Shown piece after piece: positions 35,692 to 44,382 of a DNA stretch of 64,000 nucleotides; the first letter of the stretch is position 1, and each line of letters begins with the position of its first letter. Source of the stretch: Sporosarcina koreensis (lineage in GTDB: Bacteria > Bacillota > Bacilli > Bacillales_A > Planococcaceae); assembly GCF_000826145.2 (NCBI RefSeq), contig NZ_LN651337.1, positions 685,774 to 749,773 of the forward strand, given 5' to 3'. The notes under the pieces are model-generated. The model did not search any database, was not told where the DNA came from, and saw only the letters and a list, made by a program, of their open reading frames with translations. The translations under genes were made by a program, and so were the position numbers.

Positions 35692-37809
35692 TTATTTCGG
35701 GTATTCGATACGGCTGTGGAAAATGCCGTTCAATGTTTCACAGATGACCTGCTCGACTTTACGGATCTCTTTGAGCGACAGGTCGCATTCATCGAACTGT
35801 CCGTCGTTCACTTTTTCCTTGACGATCGCTTTCACGAGCGCGGAAATCTTTTCAGGTGTCGGTTCCTTCATGGAACGGACGGCAGCTTCGCAGCTGTCCG
35901 CAATGGAAATAACAGCGATTTCCTTCGTCTGCGGTTTCGGTCCTGCATATCGGAAGTCATCTTCCCGGACGCCGGGGTCCTGTTCTTTCGCTTTGTGGAA
36001 AAAGAATTTCAAAAAGCTAGTGCCATGATGCTGGCGGGCGATGTCGATGATATGTGAAGGCATTTTGTGAGCCGCCAGTATATCCGCACCGTCGGTTGCG
36101 TGGGCAATAATGATATCCCGGCTTTCTTCCGGCGTCAACTGATCATGCGGATTTTTGCCATGCTGGTTTTCTATGAAGTACATCGGCCGCACCGTTTTAC
36201 CGATATCATGGTAATAGCTGCCGACCCTCGCCAGCAGTCCGTGAGCGCCGATCGCTTCGCATGCCGCGTCGGCAAGGTTTGCTACCATCACGCTGTGGTG
36301 GTAGGTTCCCGGTGTTTCCGTCAGCACTTTTTTCAGAAGCGGATGATTCGGATTCGACAGCTCAATCAGGCGCATATCCGAGACGACGTTGAACACCGAC
36401 TCGAAGAATGGGAGCAGCCCGATCGTAAGCGCTGCTGCAAGGATAGCAGAACTGACAGCAGCGACGGCATAGAAAATGATCTCCGCTATCGTATAGGAAG
36501 ACTGTGTCATCAGCAGATAGAAAGCGATATACAACACATTGACGACTGCAGCCGCCAGACTTGTACGGAGGATAGCAGTCCGCCTGCCGCTGTCGCCGAG
36601 CACCAGCAGGGCAGTCACCCCGCTGAGCAGGAAGTACAGCACCACTTCCATCTGCATGATCGACGCAACGCCTTCCTGCAGGATCAGTCCGCTAAGTGCG
36701 GATGTGACAACGATCGACAGGATTGCAAGACGGTCGTTCGTCAGCAGTTTCACCAGCAGGGGTGCCATGGCGGCAGGGAACATGAAGGCGACCTGCACGT
36801 CGAATTCCTTTTCGAGCACGCCTGCCAGTTTCATCACGATGACTGTCAGGAATAAGACCGCATAAAAGATGAACAAGTATTTTCTCCTGACGGCGCTGTC
36901 TTCACGGCTTAACATGAAGTATCCGTAGATCAGGCCTGACAAGAGCAGCAGGAAACAGACCAGACCCGCAATCGGTTTTGCGGAGCTCTGATTTGTCAGC
37001 AGTCCGGTCAGCTGAAGCTGCCGGTACGTCTCCTTGTCGATCACCTGACCTTCCCGCACGAGTACTTGTCCCTGCAGGATCCGCGTCGCCTCGATGCTGT
37101 CCCTCGCCTGTTTGATACGCTGCTCAGTCAGTTCTTCATTGACTGTTTCAGTAGGGACGATCAGCGGCCTGATCAGCTGGATCATCGTCTGGATCTGCTC
37201 TTCGGGTACGTCCTCGGACATCCTGATTTTGCGTTCCGCATCGTACAGCACGGCTGCAAGATCCTTTGCTTTGAACGGCTTTGTCAGCTCTGACTCCAGG
37301 ATGCTGTCGGTCTCCTGACGGATGTTCAGGAGTACGCTTTCGTTTTCCAGGAGCAGGCTGCGGAGTACCGTATCATTCAGGTAAAAATCCGGTTCCTTTT
37401 CTTTCAGCACCTTCAGTTTCTTTTTCATCTCATCCACCGATTTCTTCAGAACGGTGTCTGTGACGTGCTCTTCTTTTGCAAGCACCGACTGCTTCACTTC
37501 CAGAATATCATCGAACAGCGATCGGGCGATCATCCGCCGGTTCGGCGCTATCTCTTCGTTGAATTGATAGACAGGCGGCTGCTCGTCCGCCACCCGTTCC
37601 CGTTCTTCTTCAGTGCGTTCCGTATCTTCAACTGTTTTCAGGGAACGTATCGTGCTCGGTGCAATCTCGAAGGGCGAAAGTTCGTAGGTTTCCTGACGGA
37701 CGTCTTCCAGGAGCAGGAAAAAGAGAAGGACGGCGGACAGGCCGACCACGAACGATGCAGTTACTTGAAATGTCAAGGACTTGATAAGTCGGATCAACGG
37801 CTTGTGCAT
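35692..37809 (-). CDS. pgpH: PgpH-type cyclic-di-AMP phosphodiesterase (7TM-HD)
   Basis: 705 residues. One N-terminal helix (about 12-34), an extracellular 7TMR-HDED domain (about 40-270), seven transmembrane helices (about 275-470) and a cytoplasmic HD domain (about 475-690) with HSVMVANLAD, YYHDIGK (HD) and HATDGADI. It hydrolyses c-di-AMP and takes part in potassium and osmotic control. In B. subtilis this is yqfF, directly after phoH. Confidence 0.92.
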   Translation of the reverse strand: MHKPLIRLIKSLTFQVTASFVVGLSAVLLFFLLLEDVRQETYELSPFEIAPSTIRSLKTVEDTERTEEERERVADEQPPVYQFNEEIAPNRRMIARSLFDDILEVKQSVLAKEEHVTDTVLKKSVDEMKKKLKVLKEKEPDFYLNDTVLRSLLLENESVLLNIRQETDSILESELTKPFKAKDLAAVLYDAERKIRMSEDVPEEQIQTMIQLIRPLIVPTETVNEELTEQRIKQARDSIEATRILQGQVLVREGQVIDKETYRQLQLTGLLTNQSSAKPIAGLVCFLLLLSGLIYGYFMLSREDSAVRRKYLFIFYAVLFLTVIVMKLAGVLEKEFDVQVAFMFPAAMAPLLVKLLTNDRLAILSIVVTSALSGLILQEGVASIMQMEVVLYFLLSGVTALLVLGDSGRRTAILRTSLAAAVVNVLYIAFYLLMTQSSYTIAEIIFYAVAAVSSAILAAALTIGLLPFFESVFNVVSDMRLIELSNPNHPLLKKVLTETPGTYHHSVMVANLADAACEAIGAHGLLARVGSYYHDIGKTVRPMYFIENQHGKNPHDQLTPEESRDIIIAHATDGADILAAHKMPSHIIDIARQHHGTSFLKFFFHKAKEQDPGVREDDFRYAGPKPQTKEIAVISIADSCEAAVRSMKEPTPEKISALVKAIVKEKVNDGQFDECDLSLKEIRKVEQVICETLNGIFHSRIEYPK

Positions 37810-37883
37810 CCCTTGAATCCCCTTTCAGCCAAAAGAAATGCAGTCAGTTAAGTGATTCTTACAATATGTAACGAGCAGCCCGG

Positions 37884-38840
37884 TCAGGACTGCTCTCCCT
37901 CGTAGGCATCGATAATCTTCGCAACAATCGGATGCCGGACGACGTCAGCGGGTTCGAGATACTGGAAATGGATCTCCGGCACCTTGGATAGGATGGATTC
38001 AGCCGCGATCAGTCCTGACTTTGCGCCTTTTGGCAGGTCGATCTGCGTCTTATCACCGGTGATGACCATTTTGGAGCCGAATCCGAGGCGTGTCAGAAAC
38101 ATCTTCATCTGCGCATGGGTCGTATTCTGAGCTTCGTCAAGGATGACAAACGCATCATCCAATGTGCGTCCCCTCATATAAGCGAGCGGTGCGATTTCAA
38201 TCGCCCCCCGCTCGATGAGCCGTTCGGTATGTTCGGCACCCAGCATGTCATGGAGGGCATCATACAACGGCCTCAAATACGGGTCAACTTTGTCTTTCAG
38301 ATCACCCGGCAGGAACCCGAGACTCTCACCTGCTTCGACAGCGGGCCGGGTGAGGATGATCCGTTTGGCAGCACCCGTTTTCATGGCATGCACGGCCAGC
38401 ACGACCGCCAAATAGGTCTTTCCTGTCCCTGCAGGTCCGATACAGAACGTCAGGTCGTTGTGACGGATCGCCTGCACATATTCCCGCTGGCCTATCGTCT
38501 TGGCCCGGATCACCTTCCCTTTGCTGTTGCGTGCGATTTCTGCATCATACAGTTCGGCAAAATATTCGATAGTACCATTATTCACCATCTCAAGCGCAGT
38601 TGCAACATCCCTCTGATTGATCTGGATGCCTTTCCGGATCACTTTGAGCAATTGCTCCAAGAGCTGTTTGGCGGCCTCTGTGCTTTCTTCTGTGCCTTTC
38701 AGGGAAATGGTCTCGCCTCTCGTGACAATGGCAGCGCCGAGCTGCTCTTCGATCAATTTGATGTTCTGATCGGAAATACCGAGCAGCATGACGGCTTCGT
38801 TCGGGTCTTCCAAATGAAGTTGCAGCATTTGTTCACTCAA
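37884..38840 (-). CDS. phoH: PhoH-family ATPase
   Basis: 318 residues. PhoH-like P-loop protein with Walker A GPAGTGKTYLA (about 133-143) and Walker B FVILDEAQNTT (about 230), plus an N-terminal KH-like region. Such proteins are thought to be RNA helicases or nucleases' partners; the YbeY neighbour fits an RNA role. TTG start at 38840 directly after the yqfD stop with AGGGGGAG upstream. A GAGCAG/CTGCTC hairpin after the stop lacks a T-run, so it is not called a terminator. Confidence 0.88.
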   Translation of the reverse strand: MSEQMLQLHLEDPNEAVMLLGISDQNIKLIEEQLGAAIVTRGETISLKGTEESTEAAKQLLEQLLKVIRKGIQINQRDVATALEMVNNGTIEYFAELYDAEIARNSKGKVIRAKTIGQREYVQAIRHNDLTFCIGPAGTGKTYLAVVLAVHAMKTGAAKRIILTRPAVEAGESLGFLPGDLKDKVDPYLRPLYDALHDMLGAEHTERLIERGAIEIAPLAYMRGRTLDDAFVILDEAQNTTHAQMKMFLTRLGFGSKMVITGDKTQIDLPKGAKSGLIAAESILSKVPEIHFQYLEPADVVRHPIVAKIIDAYEGEQS

Positions 38841-39932
38841 TCAATCGTCTCCCCCTTGGGATATCGGTCTTTTTTCCGCGATATTTTCATTTATCAAAAA
38901 AAGTACAGTCCCTGTTACTTTATCACTGTCAAACGTCACCTGTAAAATGTTTTCATCCTTAATCTCTTTTTCATAGGACGTTTCAGACAGCAGCTTGTGT
39001 TTCAGGAGAGGAATCAGAAATGACTCCTCCATCCCTTCGTTCAATTCCTCTGCCCTGACAGGATAGTCGGTCATCTCTTTCCACTCGACGACTTTCCACC
39101 ATGGCCGTCCGTTTTGCCGTTTGTCCGACCATGGAGCCTGCCAGTCAATGACTGTTTCCGTTTCCCCTGCGCTCCTGTACCGGACGGTTCGGGGCAGGCT
39201 GAAGCGGTATTCCAGCCAGTAATCAGCAAAGACCGCTCCTTCTGCACCGACGACAGCTGTTTTATCACCTTGGACGAGGACCCCTGTCGCGAGTAAGTCG
39301 CCTTTTTTCACCGTCTGGTTCCGGTGGGCGACCGGTTCACCGCTGGACAGCCTGAACCCTGTCACCACCCCGCCTGTACGTGCAGCGAGTTCGCTGGGTT
39401 TTCCGTCGGATTCCTGTACACGCGCGGTTTTCGGCGAGAGCATCGGAATGACATGCAGTGTAGTCCCTTTCTTTTCAAACCGCACCCATGACAGATCATG
39501 GTCCACCGCCATGATCTGCGTCCGGAGGGCATCCTCCGCCGGTATGCCGCCAAGCAGCTGCATCGGTTTGACAGACGACCGTTCGAGGGCCTGCTGGACC
39601 TTTTCTGCTGTCTCCGGGTGTTCCGCGTCGACCGTCACCTGCCATAGGAATAAGGAAGCCGCGAACGGGATGAGACCAAACAGCAAAAGGCTCCACGACC
39701 GGAACAGCCGCTCAGCGGGCAGTCCGTCTTCCAGACGGACAATATGGACTTTCAGACGGTGCCGCCTGCGGTTCGCCCTTATGTAGCGGAGTCCCCTGCT
39801 GTCCGTCCTCAGCCAGACTTTCCCTGCCTGCTGTTCCACCCGTGTCACTTTCCTGCGGCTGCGCACCATTTCATTGATGAAGGATGTGCAGGAGGAGCCG
39901 CTGAGCTCCACATCAAACAGTCTTTTTTTCAT
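38841..39932 (-). CDS. yqfD: YqfD sporulation membrane protein
   Basis: 363 residues. N-terminal soluble domain (about 1-75), one transmembrane helix (about 82-100), then a large extracytoplasmic domain of beta type. Family YqfD is required for normal sporulation in B. subtilis (mother cell, with YqfC). Conserved pieces include LPAERLFRSWSLLLFG and GVVTGFRLSSGEPVAHRNQTV. The start overlaps yqfC by 20 bases. It is immediately followed by phoH. Confidence 0.88.
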   Translation of the reverse strand: MKKRLFDVELSGSSCTSFINEMVRSRRKVTRVEQQAGKVWLRTDSRGLRYIRANRRRHRLKVHIVRLEDGLPAERLFRSWSLLLFGLIPFAASLFLWQVTVDAEHPETAEKVQQALERSSVKPMQLLGGIPAEDALRTQIMAVDHDLSWVRFEKKGTTLHVIPMLSPKTARVQESDGKPSELAARTGGVVTGFRLSSGEPVAHRNQTVKKGDLLATGVLVQGDKTAVVGAEGAVFADYWLEYRFSLPRTVRYRSAGETETVIDWQAPWSDKRQNGRPWWKVVEWKEMTDYPVRAEELNEGMEESFLIPLLKHKLLSETSYEKEIKDENILQVTFDSDKVTGTVLFLINENIAEKRPISQGGDD

Positions 39933-40179
39933 GCGCTTCCCCTCCGGCTCCCTGTTTCACTATATGGAGTTCATGCAGCTCGGAAAAGGATAATAATGCA
40001 GAATGTTCGAGAAGCATATCGAACTCAAGTCCGGTCCCCCGCAATTCTATATTGTAGCCTTCCTTGCGCAATGTAACGTTACTATCAGTGATCTTGACAA
40101 GTTCATATCCGCCCAGCAGTTTGAAGGACGCCCAATCTTCGACTGAGACAAATGAACCCATTTCGAATAGTTTTCTCAA
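39913..40179 (-). CDS. yqfC: YqfC, YabP/YqfC-family sporulation protein
   Basis: 88 residues, all-beta, with the YabP-like pattern DSNVTLRKEGYNIELRGTGL. Required with YqfD for sporulation; mother-cell expressed in B. subtilis. TTG start at 40179 with AGGGGG eight bases before it. That SD is the 3' arm of a 16-bp RNA hairpin just upstream (see that entry), so translation may depend on where the transcript starts. Confidence 0.85.
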   Translation of the reverse strand: MRKLFEMGSFVSVEDWASFKLLGGYELVKITDSNVTLRKEGYNIELRGTGLEFDMLLEHSALLSFSELHELHIVKQGAGGEAHEKKTV

Positions 40180-40185
40180 AGCACA

Positions 40186-40223
40186 GACCCCCTATACCAA
40201 ATGTATGCTTGGCACAGGGGGTC
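40186..40223 (-). promoter_or_regulatory. hairpin sequestering the yqfC SD, with a SigE-like -10 in its loop
   Basis: Minus strand: 16-base arms (GACCCCCTGTGCCAAG and TTTGGTATAGGGGGTC; three G-U pairs) around CATACA. The SD AGGGGG is inside the 3' arm. The sequence CATACATT (40207-40200) fits the SigE -10 pattern CATACAnT, with GCATTGA 14 bases upstream as a poor -35. No T-run follows, so it is not an intrinsic terminator. Confidence 0.6.
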
Positions 40224-40232
40224 AATGCGTAT

Positions 40233-40736
40233 TCATCTTCGTTTGGATTTTGGCGGCCCGAGGATTTCAGAGAAGATGATCCCTTTCAGGATATCCTCTT
40301 CGTCCGTCAGGCTCAGCCGAACAGCATTTGCGCTCTCTTCAGCAGCTGCAGCAGGATTGTGTGCGGACAGTCTGCCGCTCCTTGGAGCGGAATTCCGCTG
40401 GCCCTCGTTCTTGACCGGTGAACCGGCAGCCCGAGGCGCAGGCTTAGGAGTTTTGGCAGCGCCCGGCGGCTGCCGAACGATTTCCGGCCTGGCCGGGGGT
40501 TGTTCTTCCACCGTCTTCCGCTGTTCCTCCTGGATTTCGCGGTAGATATCACCCGTCAGTTCCTTCAGCCGTTTGAATGGATCCGGCTGCTGGGAAGCCG
40601 GGCGCGGCGTCTTTTGCTGTGGTTCAGGCATACGCCGTGTTTCCTGGACGTCTTTCGTTCCGGCATCCCCTTTGTTCTTTTTACTGAACAGTGTGCTGAG
40701 AAGGCCGATCACTGCTAAAATTATAATCTGTTCCAT
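40233..40736 (-). CDS. unnamed membrane-tethered, Pro/Gln-rich protein next to floA
   Basis: 167 residues: one short N-terminal hydrophobic helix (about 3-16), then a long low-complexity, probably disordered stretch rich in Pro, Gln, Lys and Ala (PEPQQKTPRPASQQPDP), with one predicted helix DPFKRLKELTGDIYREIQ (about 52-70). The last 30 residues (LTDEEDILKGIIFSEILGPP) look the best conserved. It lies at the yqfB place, but is much longer than B. subtilis YqfB. A role with the flotillin FloA is only a guess from adjacency. The weak SD is GGGGATG. Confidence 0.6.
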   Translation of the reverse strand: MEQIIILAVIGLLSTLFSKKNKGDAGTKDVQETRRMPEPQQKTPRPASQQPDPFKRLKELTGDIYREIQEEQRKTVEEQPPARPEIVRQPPGAAKTPKPAPRAAGSPVKNEGQRNSAPRSGRLSAHNPAAAAEESANAVRLSLTDEEDILKGIIFSEILGPPKSKRR

Positions 40737-40772
40737 CAGCGCATCCCCTTTCCGGGAAGCTGAAGCTTCTCA

Positions 40773-41777
40773 TTACGGTTTTTTCGGTTTGTCATCTTTA
40801 CTTTCAGTGCTGCCGATCTTTCCGATTGAATCCCTCATGCCGGTATCGGCCTGCAGGTTTTTATAGTTCATGTAATCCATGACACCGATATTTCCGCTGC
40901 GGAGAGCTTCCGCCATCGCCATCGGCACTTCCGCCTCGGCTTCCACGACTTTCGAGCGCATCTCGACGACTTTCGCACTCATTTCCTGTTCGTTCGCAAC
41001 AGCCATCGCCCGGCGTTCTTCCGCCTTAGCCTGTGCGATGCTCTTATCCGCCATCGCCTGTTCGGTCTGAAGCTCGGCACCGATGTTTTTGCCAATATCC
41101 ACATCGGCGATATCGATCGACAGGATTTCGAAAGCAGTCCCTGAATCGAGCCCTTTGGTCAGGACCGTCTGAGAAATCAGGTCAGGATTTTCAAGCACCT
41201 TGGCGTGGTCGACCGAGGAACCGATTGTCGAAACGATCCCTTCGCCGACACGCGCAACAATCGTCTCCTCACCCGCACCGCCGACGAGCCGGTCGATGTT
41301 TGCACGGACCGTGATACGCGCTTTCGCTTTCACTTCGATACCGTTCATGGCAACACCTGCGATGAATGGCGTTTCGATCACTTTCGGGTTGACCGACATC
41401 TGGACCGCTTCGAGAACGTCCCGTCCTGCCAGGTCAATCGCTGCAGCACGCTCGAATGACAGCTCGATGTTCGCACGCTGGGCTGCAATCCGGGCGTTGA
41501 CGACACGGTCGACGTTCCCGCCTGCAAGGTAATGACTCTCCAGCTGGTTGATGGTCACATCGACACCGGCCTTATGTGCTTTGATGAGCGGGTTGACCAC
41601 CCGGCTCGGAATAACCCGCCGGAGTCTCATCCCGACTAGTGTGAAAATACTGACCCGTACACCTGCCGCCAGCGCGGAAATCCACAATGCGACTGGGACG
41701 AACGTGAAAAATACAGACAGGACGATGATCGCCGCAACGACAATCGCAACAATCCCTACAAGACCGCCATTGATCAT
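40773..41777 (-). CDS. floA: FloA, flotillin-like membrane scaffold
   Basis: 334 residues. A hydrophobic N-terminal hairpin anchors it in the membrane (about 5-45), then an SPFH/PHB-type domain and a coiled coil rich in Glu and Ala ([17 protein letters not shown]) with EA repeats. Organises functional membrane microdomains. Four-base overlap with the NfeD protein gene upstream, its usual partner. YqfA in B. subtilis. Confidence 0.93.
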   Translation of the reverse strand: MINGGLVGIVAIVVAAIIVLSVFFTFVPVALWISALAAGVRVSIFTLVGMRLRRVIPSRVVNPLIKAHKAGVDVTINQLESHYLAGGNVDRVVNARIAAQRANIELSFERAAAIDLAGRDVLEAVQMSVNPKVIETPFIAGVAMNGIEVKAKARITVRANIDRLVGGAGEETIVARVGEGIVSTIGSSVDHAKVLENPDLISQTVLTKGLDSGTAFEILSIDIADVDIGKNIGAELQTEQAMADKSIAQAKAEERRAMAVANEQEMSAKVVEMRSKVVEAEAEVPMAMAEALRSGNIGVMDYMNYKNLQADTGMRDSIGKIGSTESKDDKPKKP

Positions 41778-43117
41778 GATTCATTTCCCTCCATTTCCTG
41801 AAGTTCCCGTACTACGGTGCGGGAGCCTTCAACTTTCACTATCTTAACATGCTTCCCCTTGTCGATGTAGCTTCCCTCTGAAACTACATCGATCCGATCG
41901 CCGTCCATGACGATGGCGCCTGACGGCCGGAGAGCCGTGATGGTGACACCTGTTTTGCCGATCCAGTCGATATGGTTCACATTGGACACATATCCGCTTT
42001 CCGTATCGGTTGCATCCAGCAGAATCATCTTGTTGAGCAGATGCAGCCGTTTCCCGAAGAATTTCATGATTACCACCATCCCCATAATTGCTACAGCAAT
42101 TGCGATGAGCACCGAGACTGCCATATACATCGGATTCGCGCCGGCCATTATGATACTTGCGGTGACTGCCACCGCTCCGAGCACGCCTGCGATGCCATGG
42201 GGCAGGAACAGCTCGGCAACGATCAGAGCAGCACCGAGCAGGAACAGCAGAAGTGCTTCATATCCTGCCAGTCCGGCGATCAGATGACCGTAGAAGAACA
42301 GCAGCAGTGCCGACAGCCCCATTGTCCCCGACACGCCGAAGCCTGGTGAATACAATTCGACGACAAGCCCGAGTCCTGCTATTGACAGGAGGATCGGGAC
42401 TACGACCGGATTCGTGATGAACCTTGCAAGCTTCTCACTGAACGCCGGTTCCGATGTGATGATATCCGCATTGTCCAGTTTGATTTCCGCCAGCAGGGCA
42501 TCATAGTCCTTGATTGTGCCTTCACTGTACTTGACGTCCGGCCGGGCGGCTTCCTTATCCGTCAGCGTCAGCAATTCCCCTTTACCGGCCCGGAACTCGC
42601 TCAGGTCGATATCAGCATCCGCCATTGCAAGTGCAAACTTCGGATCCCGATTGTGTGATTCGGCAGCGTTTTGCATGTCGGCGGACCATGCACTCTGCGC
42701 CTTCACGCCGGCTGCGTTTCCTGACCCGTCGATAACCGCTGCAGCACCGATCTTGGAGCTTGGCGCCATGTAGATCTTATCGGCATGGAGCGCAAGAAAC
42801 GCCCCCGCGGACATCGCCCGTGTATTGACATAAGCGATGATCGGAAGTTCCGTCTCATCCATCAGTTTTGCGATCTCGCCGGCAGTTTCCGTGAAACCGC
42901 CTGGTGTGTTGATATCCAATATGATCGCATCCGCGTCCGATTCGTCAGCTTCCGTGAAAGACCGTTTCAGGAACGCGTACAGCCCTTTCTCGACTTCGCC
43001 GTGTACAGGAACTTTGTAAACGGTTTCCTTTTTAGCAGAAGCGTGGATGGAAAACGGCAGCGATACAGCTGAAACAATCAGTGTTAAGAGCAGCAAAATA
43101 CGAACCCATTTATGCAA
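41774..43117 (-). CDS. yqeZ: NfeD-family membrane serine protease-like protein (YqeZ)
   Basis: 447 residues from TTG 43117 (SD AGGTGA). Signal-like helix (about 5-25), a ClpP/SppA-like domain (about 35-215) with IDINTPGG and the serine in [13 protein letters not shown], five or so transmembrane helices (about 240-365) and a C-terminal OB-fold NfeD domain (about 385-445). Works with FloA, whose gene overlaps its stop. A long upstream reading frame with no SD is rejected. Confidence 0.88.
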   Translation of the reverse strand: MHKWVRILLLLTLIVSAVSLPFSIHASAKKETVYKVPVHGEVEKGLYAFLKRSFTEADESDADAIILDINTPGGFTETAGEIAKLMDETELPIIAYVNTRAMSAGAFLALHADKIYMAPSSKIGAAAVIDGSGNAAGVKAQSAWSADMQNAAESHNRDPKFALAMADADIDLSEFRAGKGELLTLTDKEAARPDVKYSEGTIKDYDALLAEIKLDNADIITSEPAFSEKLARFITNPVVVPILLSIAGLGLVVELYSPGFGVSGTMGLSALLLFFYGHLIAGLAGYEALLLFLLGAALIVAELFLPHGIAGVLGAVAVTASIIMAGANPMYMAVSVLIAIAVAIMGMVVIMKFFGKRLHLLNKMILLDATDTESGYVSNVNHIDWIGKTGVTITALRPSGAIVMDGDRIDVVSEGSYIDKGKHVKIVKVEGSRTVVRELQEMEGNES

Positions 43118-43245
43118 ATTATCACCTGCTTTCCTGGATGATTGTCTCTTCAGTATACCTGTTATACGGATGAAACTCACGTAAGTTTCATTCTCTTGAA
43201 AGTTTTTGCAGAAACAATTCATTTACACAGCCAAACCTTTAAGGA

Positions 43246-43288
43246 ATAAAAAAATAAGCCGGAAAACCACTGAGGGTTTTCCGGCTTA
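43246..43288 (-). terminator. terminator after rpsU
   Basis: Minus strand AAGCCGGAAAACC/GGTTTTCCGGCTT with a six-base loop, then ATTTTTTTA. A 50-base gap separates it from the rpsU stop. Confidence 0.85.
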
Positions 43289-43338
43289 CGCGCATTTACT
43301 GGTTTAACATTGCCGCAGGCAATCAATATTGGAGTTAA

Positions 43339-43512
43339 TCAGAATTTGCGTTTACGAGCAGCTTCGGATTTCTTCTTCCGCTTAACACTTGGCTTCTCAT
43401 AAAACTCATGCTTTCTTACGTCCTGAATCGTACCGCTCTTAGATACGGTACGTTTGAAGCGGCGAAGAGCATCTTCAAGTGATTCGTTCTTACGAACAGT
43501 TGTTTTAGTCAT
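43339..43512 (-). CDS. rpsU: ribosomal protein bS21
   Basis: 57 residues, 30S subunit protein needed for 16S pairing at initiation. It starts [20 protein letters not shown] and ends in a Lys/Arg-rich tail. ATG 43512 has GGAGGGA upstream; a longer frame without SD is rejected. Monocistronic with its own promoter, leader hairpins and terminator. The yqeY gene that follows it in B. subtilis is absent. Confidence 0.95.
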   Translation of the reverse strand: MTKTTVRKNESLEDALRRFKRTVSKSGTIQDVRKHEFYEKPSVKRKKKSEAARKRKF

Positions 43513-43542
43513 CTCTTGTCCCTCCCTCCGAACACACTTCGA

Positions 43543-43561
43543 ACATAGCACACTGCTATGT
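43543..43561 (-). promoter_or_regulatory. hairpin in the rpsU leader
   Basis: Perfect 8-bp stem ACATAGCA/TGCTATGT around GTG on the minus strand, close to the transcription start. A smaller CGAA/TTCG pair lies next to it, before the SD. Confidence 0.45.
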
Positions 43562-43569
43562 ACTTGAAA

Positions 43570-43598
43570 ATTATATCCTATTATTTTAGAACCGTCAA
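43570..43598 (-). promoter_or_regulatory. SigA promoter of rpsU
   Basis: Minus strand TTGACG-17-TATAAT; starts only 15 bases after the deoC stop. Confidence 0.8.
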
Positions 43599-43612
43599 TA
43601 AAAAACTAGAAA

Positions 43613-44287
43613 TCAGTAATCATTTTCAGATTGGAGTCCCTGCATGATTGCAACTCCAGAACTTGCACCGATACGTGTAGCGCCAGCTTCCTTCATGGCT
43701 TTCAGATCATCCAGACTCCGCACACCGCCGGAAGCTTTCACACCCATTTCAGGTCCGACTACCGATCTCATGAGCTTGACGTCTTCCGGAGTCGCTCCCC
43801 CCGTTGAAAAGCCGGTGGACGTCTTTACGAAATCAGCGTTCGCCTGCACAGCACATTCACAAGCAGCCCGCTTTTCCTGATCCGACAGAAGTGACGTTTC
43901 AATGATGACTTTCACGATTGCCTGATCACCAGCGGCATCCACGACCGCTTCGATGTCTTTGCGGACAGTTTCAGTATCTCCGCTTTTCAGCGCTCCGATA
44001 TTGATGACCATATCGATTTCGCCGGCTCCATTGCGGATGGCGTCTTTCGTTTCGAACGCTTTCACTTCAGAAGTGGATGCGCCGAGGGGGAAACCGATGA
44101 CCGTACACGTTTTCACTGCGGAGCCCTCCAGCTCAGCTGCAGCCGTTTTCACCCATGCGGGGTTGATGCAGACAGAGGCGAACCCGTACTTTTTTGCTTC
44201 TTGGCACAGTAATGTGACCTGTGATTCCGTTGCATCCGCTTTCAGCAGCGTATGATCGATCATGTTAGCAATAGCAGTCGTTTCCAT
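43613..44287 (-). CDS. deoC: deoxyribose-phosphate aldolase
   Basis: 224 residues. Class I aldolase of deoxynucleoside breakdown: deoxyribose-5-phosphate to glyceraldehyde-3-phosphate and acetaldehyde. Catalytic lysines are in [11 protein letters not shown] (about 152) and [10 protein letters not shown] (about 183, Schiff-base environment); [10 protein letters not shown] at the N-terminus is typical. It stands alone here between mtaB and rpsU, not with pdp or deoD. SD CAGGAGGTC. Not at this place in B. subtilis. Confidence 0.94.
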   Translation of the reverse strand: METTAIANMIDHTLLKADATESQVTLLCQEAKKYGFASVCINPAWVKTAAAELEGSAVKTCTVIGFPLGASTSEVKAFETKDAIRNGAGEIDMVINIGALKSGDTETVRKDIEAVVDAAGDQAIVKVIIETSLLSDQEKRAACECAVQANADFVKTSTGFSTGGATPEDVKLMRSVVGPEMGVKASGGVRSLDDLKAMKEAGATRIGASSGVAIMQGLQSENDY

Positions 44288-44342
44288 TTCTATGACCTCC
44301 TGAAGGTTGTATGTACCTCTTCCATCTTATCAGAAAGACGGA

Positions 44343-44376
44343 TAAAAAAGAAGCTGCCGTCAATCCGGCAGCTTCT
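44343..44376 (-). terminator. terminator after mtaB
   Basis: Minus strand GAAGCTGCCG-N6-CGGCAGCTTC followed by TTTTTTATC, six bases after the mtaB stop. Confidence 0.85.
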
Positions 44377-44382
44377 CTGCGA

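Noticed and set aside
37859-37871. Small palindrome TTACA-N3-TGTAA between pgpH and phoH
   Set aside because: Short and AT-rich, no known operator matches with confidence; expected by chance in this length.
37870-37900. GAGCAG/CTGCTC stem at the phoH stop as terminator
   Set aside because: No T-run follows, and pairing is short.
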